Of a stretch of 64,000 nucleotides of DNA, positions 59,775-64,000 are shown one piece after another. Both the position numbers and the translations under genes were made by a program. This DNA comes from Tragulus kanchil (taxonomy: Eukaryota; Chordata; Mammalia; Artiodactyla; Tragulidae). Each line of letters starts with the position of its first letter. Within the stretch, counting starts at the first letter, position 1. The stretch spans positions 19,175,471 to 19,239,470 of the forward strand of contig JAIOJX010000027.1 in NCBI GenBank assembly GCA_022376925.1, read 5' to 3'. The notes beneath the pieces were generated by a model. The model ran no database searches. It was not told the origin of the DNA and worked only from the letters and a program-made list of their open reading frames with translations.

Positions 59775-60304
59775 TTTATTTATGTTGAACTTAGTTCACC
59801 ATCTAACCACTGACAGACATTTCTGACTGTCACGCTCCCTTAGAGCATGTCTTTAGTAACAGACTCTGAGCACGTGTAGTAAAGACAGGAGAAACTACCA
59901 AGACGGGTCTAGAGCTGCTCACGTCCACCAGGAAGCTGACCTGGTTACAAGGAGGAGGTGGGAGATGAGCACGGAGTGCCAGCACAAGGGGGACAGTGCA
60001 GTGTAGGGGCAAGACACGTATTCCAGAAATGACCTGCAAACCCAGTTCCTCAGCTCCTGCTTCCTGGTACCCAGGTCTTACTCGTTCTGGATTATATACA
60101 ACAGCGCATCTGTTTCCCACTTGACCCTCACAGTCTATGGGAGAGATGGGCAGGGCAGAGATTACGATCTTCATTTTACAGTTAAGAGGCTAACACAAGG
60201 CCAAAGTCCCATGGCTTGTAGGTGATGAAGTGGGGTGAGAGTTTCAGTCTCGGGACAATGAGGAGGCAGGTGGTTTTTCCCACAATCTAGTTGTTTGTTT
60301 GTTT

Positions 60305-60579
60305 TCTTTTTTTTTTTAATTTTAGCCTCTTTTATTGATTATTTATTTATTTATTTCCATCCCTCTTTGTCTTTGGCCTGTGTGGGCCTCCCATCGCAGT
60401 GGCCTCTCTTGTTGCAGAGCACCGGCTCTGGGTGCATGAGCTCCAGAGCGCTGGCTCGTAATTGGACTCACCAGTCCAGTCGCTCTGCGGCACGTGGGTT
60501 CTTCCTGGGCCAGGGACTGAGCCGGTGCCCCTTGCACTGCATGGTGGACTCTTTACCCACTGGACCACCAGGGAAGTGC
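60305..60579 (-). mobile_element. CHR-2-like SINE, complete, D15 copy 2
   Basis: Same insertion as 59219 but intact through 'agggactgagccggtgcccc' and the head complement 'ggaccaccagggaagtgccc'. It shows the original state of the locus. Confidence 0.87.
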
Positions 60580-61047
60580 CCCCACAATCTAGTTTCAGAG
60601 CTTCTACTTGACACTGCCCAAATAGTCTAAAACAGCCTCAGAGAAGCAATCCAAGCACAAGTTTCTCCAGGGACTCGCGACGCCCCCTGCAATGTCACGT
60701 GAGACGCTGTAGCAGAAGTGTGTTTGCACTCATCTGTGGGGTAAGCCCTTCACTTTCAACCACAGAAGTGGAATGCCAACGGTGTCTGAGGACAGCCACT
60801 TGAAGAAACGTGAGACGTAGCCACCACACAGAATCACCACCCGATTTTCCACCCAAGAGCTCCTCTAGACCCGGAGACCACAGGGCGGCGCTGTGTCTGT
60901 TCTGTACTGACCCCTCAAATCAACTGTGGACATCCCTCAGGGACTCAGACCCTACCCGAGAGGCCTTGTCCGTTCCCAAAACCCTTCCTGTGAGAGAGGA
61001 AGAGCCCATGGACAAGGGGATGAGAAGGGAAGTGGAGGCTTTCAAAG
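60580..61047. other. Unique sequence
   Basis: Single copy. A CTCF-like core 'cgccccctgc' lies at 60681-60690. A plus-strand frame of 157 codons begins here but its second half is antisense Bov-tA, so it is not a gene. Confidence 0.45.
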
Positions 61048-61251
61048 CGGATGTGTTTGTCGCTCAGTCATGTCCAACCCTTTGCGATCCCACTGCAGCC
61101 CACCAGGCTTCTCTGCCCATGGAATTCTCCAGGCAAGAATCCTGGAGTGGGTTGCCATTCCCTTCTCCAGAGGATCTTCCCGGCCCAGGGATCGAACCTG
61201 GGCCTCCCACATTGCAGGCAGATGCTTTACCATCTGAGCCACCAGGGAAGC
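61048..61251 (-). mobile_element. Bov-tA SINE, well preserved
   Basis: 'gtcgctcagtcatgtccaac', 'caggcaagaatcctggagtg', 'cccagggatcgaacctgggc' and 'gagccaccagggaagcattt' give an almost full-length antisense copy. Confidence 0.92.
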
Positions 61252-62219
61252 ATTTTAAGCAGCTTTCCACCCTAACTTTTTAAAGCAGTCTGCGGGAAGA
61301 AGTTTCTCTCCCTCAAATACTGACTCCATAGATGAAACGTTGTCAGGATTTCAGAATCTGGGGCCTGCGTGGCAGGGTTGGGAGGTGAACTGAGGCAGTG
61401 AGCAGAGAGTGCCCCTTGACAGGATGTGGCCGGCTGTTTACCTTTCAAGCCACCGAGGGCACGAGTCGGCCAGGTCTGGCAGGGGCTGGCGTGCGGCATT
61501 TCCCACCTCCCGCCTCTGCTAAGCCACCTCGGTTCTGACGCGTAGAACATTAGAACGTCCGCTGCCTTCTCACAGGACCTCCCCCAGAGCTCAACGGCTG
61601 GGACGCGGGGCTTCCTCTCCTGGGCCAGACCGTCCAGACATGGTCCACGAGGGGCCTGGTCTGTCTGTCAGGCTCATTTCCATCCTCCATCACTAGGATC
61701 AGAGTCACGAACAAAAATACCCCAGAAGCGCTCTGGTTTTCCTGTGACCCCACAGCGCAGGAAAAAGGATGTCTACCATGAAATTCCTCTGTGTGTGAGG
61801 TGCAGTGTGATCTTAAGGGGAAGCTTATGGGGCTGGAAATTTGGAACCCTTCCTTCGGCATCAGGGTCTATCACTAGTTCTTGACCTTGGGCACTTCACA
61901 GAAACTGCTAATTCAAGGAGTGTTAAACTGGTTATAGCCACACACGGCCTTCTGAGAATGTCAGAAACAGAAAAGAAATACAGATACCAGACCATGAATG
62001 AATGGAAAACCAAGAGCCAAACTATGGCTTAACTCCAACCACTGTGCCGCATGGTCCAGTGCGTGTTTTGTGTGTGGACTTCATCCCTGGCTTTGGATTG
62101 TCTCCCCAGGTTTCATATTTCCTTTACCTCCATTTTCACTATGACTTTTTGAACATTTCTATTGTGTTCCTACAATACGTATATTTTAAAGCCACCATAA
62201 ACCACTTTTAAAGCACACA
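61252..62219. other. Unique non-coding sequence
   Basis: Single-copy DNA with no named repeat. Frames of up to 103 codons are not recognisable. Confidence 0.5.
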
Positions 62220-64000
62220 TTAAGGAAGGGAGAGTGGAGAGGGGAAGGGAAGAAGGCTAGGTGTCATTCAACAATGGCCGCTGTCATCTCCGCACGCTGC
62301 TCACTGAACCCTGTTAGTGCCTCCACCCTGAAGACCTGAACGCCGACTCTCGCGTCTGTGTCACTCCCAGGCCTGGCACTATCGTGGACGCCCGGGACAG
62401 CCGTCAACCCCTGGGCCCCTCCAGGGCCTGACCTCGTGACCTCCACTGACCTTCCACTCCGCGGTACCCTCCGCTGGACCACCAACCGCTGTTCCCCACC
62501 ACCGCCCAGACTTCAAACTCCTGCCGCCTCTCCAGGTTGGAAACTGTAAATCCAGGCACTGCAGTGACATCCATTAAGCCCCCATCTACGGCAGGTGACG
62601 AGAGAAGATTTAAACTGTGAAGGGAACTAACCGGCATCCAAAACAGAGAAAGACTTGGGGCTGGATGGATTCACGGACTCAATATGGTCTCGTCAAACCA
62701 GTTTTCTTCCAAATCCATTCCCTGCCTTCCGCGGAGGGTATCTTCAAGCTTGAAATTATCTGCTGTTCTAGGCTTAACTCTGTGCCACGCTGGAAGAAGC
62801 AAAAAGCAAGTGTTTTCCCAGAAACAACCTTTTTCACTCTCACGGATGCAAACCAGACTCCATGGAGTAGAATCATGGCTCATAATGGAGGACTAGATGC
62901 TGATGAGCAACGGCTAAGACACATCTGCACTCCTAGACCCAGCAGAGTCAGCTCTGCTCATCACACACAGGCTGCATGAAGGAAGCATGAACACCAACAT
63001 AAAAGCCATGTTACTTAAAAAGAGTGTGGAACACATGCAGGGCAGGGAACAATAGTGTCATGCCTTGTTTTCTGAACCAATCGTTCATTCTTCTGCTTTT
63101 TCATCAATTAACTTACTAGCTTTTTCTTCGTCAGGGCCCCTAGTCTTAAGCAGCCCAGGATGGTAGCCACGAGCCACATGCAGCTATTCTGGCTAAATTA
63201 AAAATAAACAGAATTTATAAGTCATTTGCTCAGTCTCACTGGCCACATTTTCAAGTGCTCAGTGGCCCTGTGTGGCTCACGGCCACCATGCAGAATGGCA
63301 CAGATCCACATTTTCATCATTCTAGAAGGTTTCGCTGGACACCATGTCTCCAGCGCCCTCTGAAAAAGTTAAGGAAGGGAGAGTGGAGGGGGGGAAGAAG
63401 GCTGGCATTCAACACCTCACTGAAGACCTACTGAGCGCCGGCTCTCGCGTCTGCGTCCCTCCCAGGCCTGGCACTATCGTGGACGCCCGGGACAGCCGTC
63501 AACCCCTGGGCCCCTCCAGGGCCTGACCTCGTGACCTCCACTGACCTTCCACTCCGCGGTACCCTCCGCTGGACCACCAACCGCTGTTCCCCACCACCGC
63601 CCAGACTTCAAACTCCTGCCGCCTCTCCAGGTTGGAAACTGTAAATCCAGGCACTGCAGTGACATCCATTAAGCCCCCATCTACGGCAGGTGACGAGAGA
63701 AGATTTAAACTGTGAAGGGAACTAACCGGCATCCAAAACAGAGAAAGACTTGGGGCTGGATGGATTCACGGACTCAATATGGTCTCGTCAAACCAGTTTT
63801 CTTCCAAATCCATTCCCTGCCTTCCGCGGAGGGTATCTTCAAGCTTGAAATTATCTGCTGTTCTAGGCTTAACTCTGTGCCACGCTGGAAGAAGCAAAAA
63901 GCAAGTGTTTTCCCAGAAACAACCTTTTTCACTCTCACGGATGCAAACCAGACTCCATGGAGTAGAATCATGGCTCATAATGGAGGACTAGATGCTGATG
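62220..64000. repeat. Tandem duplication D16, offset 1149 falling to 1095 bp, runs off the window
   Basis: 'ttaaggaagggagagtgga' at 62220 recurs at 63369. The first 90 bases of copy 2 (to about 63460) are a compressed version of the first 145 of copy 1, losing 54 bases in several small gaps. After that the copies run in step at offset 1095 to the window end. Copy 2 is incomplete here. Confidence 0.93.
63140..63345. mobile_element. hAT/Charlie-type MER element, subfamily unassigned
   Basis: 'tggtagccacgagccacatg', 'cagtctcactggccacattt', 'tcaagtgctcagtggccctg' and 'tcatcattctagaaggttt' follow a common nonautonomous hAT-type repeat of mammals. Present once, in the single-copy part of D16 copy 1. 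Confidence 0.5.

Larger units (their letters stand above)
58331..60505. repeat. Tandem duplication D15, unit 1086 bp
   Basis: 'cccattgcctcaagtggtcc' at 58331 recurs at 59417, and also occurs near 57176 in D14 copy 1, making three. Copy 1 stops within a CHR SINE at 'cgtgggttcttcc' (59416), while copy 2 completes it. The join is sharp, using the shared 'cc'. Confidence 0.95.

Noticed and set aside
1790..61251. tRNA genes suggested by B-box-like 'ggttcgatccctgg' strings
   Set aside because: All lie in SINE heads (Bov-tA, CHR) and none has a foldable intact cloverleaf by inspection.
61042..61283. A 157-codon plus-strand frame beginning at 60810
   Set aside because: Its second half is antisense Bov-tA, and the first half has no recognisable content.
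4909..63370. A regular spacing or grid of the duplication joins
   Set aside because: After removing the duplicated length, distances between joins range from about 0.75 to 8 kb with no constant period. Only the unit length is uniform.
4909..64000. A tandem satellite or a mobile element with a 1.1 kb unit
   Set aside because: Each pair has different sequence, never more than two full copies, no shared ends and no common terminal motif, so there is no family.

Overview
The window is ruminant (pecoran, most likely bovid) nuclear DNA. The diagnostic evidence is its load of Bov-tA SINEs, Bov-A/BovB (RTE) 3' ends and CHR-type cetartiodactyl tRNA-derived SINEs on both strands, with older mammalian MIR, L1 3'-end and hAT-type fragments behind them. 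I could not choose between cattle, sheep, goat, antelope or deer.

I find no protein-coding gene, exon, RNA gene or CRISPR array that I can support. All open frames are short, lack domain content, and are either inside SINE/BovB sequence, repeated exactly by local duplications, or consistent with chance. The window reads as an intergenic or deep intronic region made of unique sequence, interspersed repeats and microsatellites. A few unique blocks are rich in homeodomain-like TAAT cores or look repeat-free, and could be conserved non-coding elements (about 2.40-2.72, 7.94-8.29, 17.64-18.07, 49.31-49.46 and 56.40-56.85 kb).

The dominant structure is 16 direct tandem duplications of otherwise unrelated sequence. 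Each is exactly two copies, with a unit of only about 1.04-1.16 kb (mean near 1.1 kb). The copy-2 starts fall near 6033, 8462, 11607, 13719, 22966, 25120, 27438, 29357, 32645, 34479, 41046, 42899, 51334, 57257, 59417 and 63369. Copies differ mainly by homopolymer, microsatellite and single-base indel changes. Many junctions carry a 15-90 bp tract that is a shortened, deletion-rich echo of the sequence that should be there. Several duplications are chained in pairs (A A B B), so short edges occur three times. About 17 kb of the 64 kb is redundant, and the collapsed locus would be near 47 kb.

My leading reading is an assembly artefact: unmerged roughly 1.1 kb overlaps at contig or gap-fill edges with poor consensus at the ends. 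A genuine process making uniform 1.1 kb tandem duplications would be extraordinary and is easy to test with single long reads.

Layout: 0-4.9 kb unique sequence with SINEs; 4.9-14.8 kb four duplications; 14.8-21.8 kb unique sequence with a compound ATCC/ATCT array and a G15 run; 21.8-35.6 kb six duplications in three chained pairs with CHR SINEs and a BovB fragment; 35.6-39.9 kb unique sequence with SINEs, L1 ends and a split MER20-like element; 40-44 kb a chained pair; 44-50.2 kb unique; 50.2-52.4 kb one duplication; 52.5-56 kb unique; 56.1-60.5 kb a chained pair; 60.6-62.2 kb unique; 62.2 kb to the end a last duplication running off the window.
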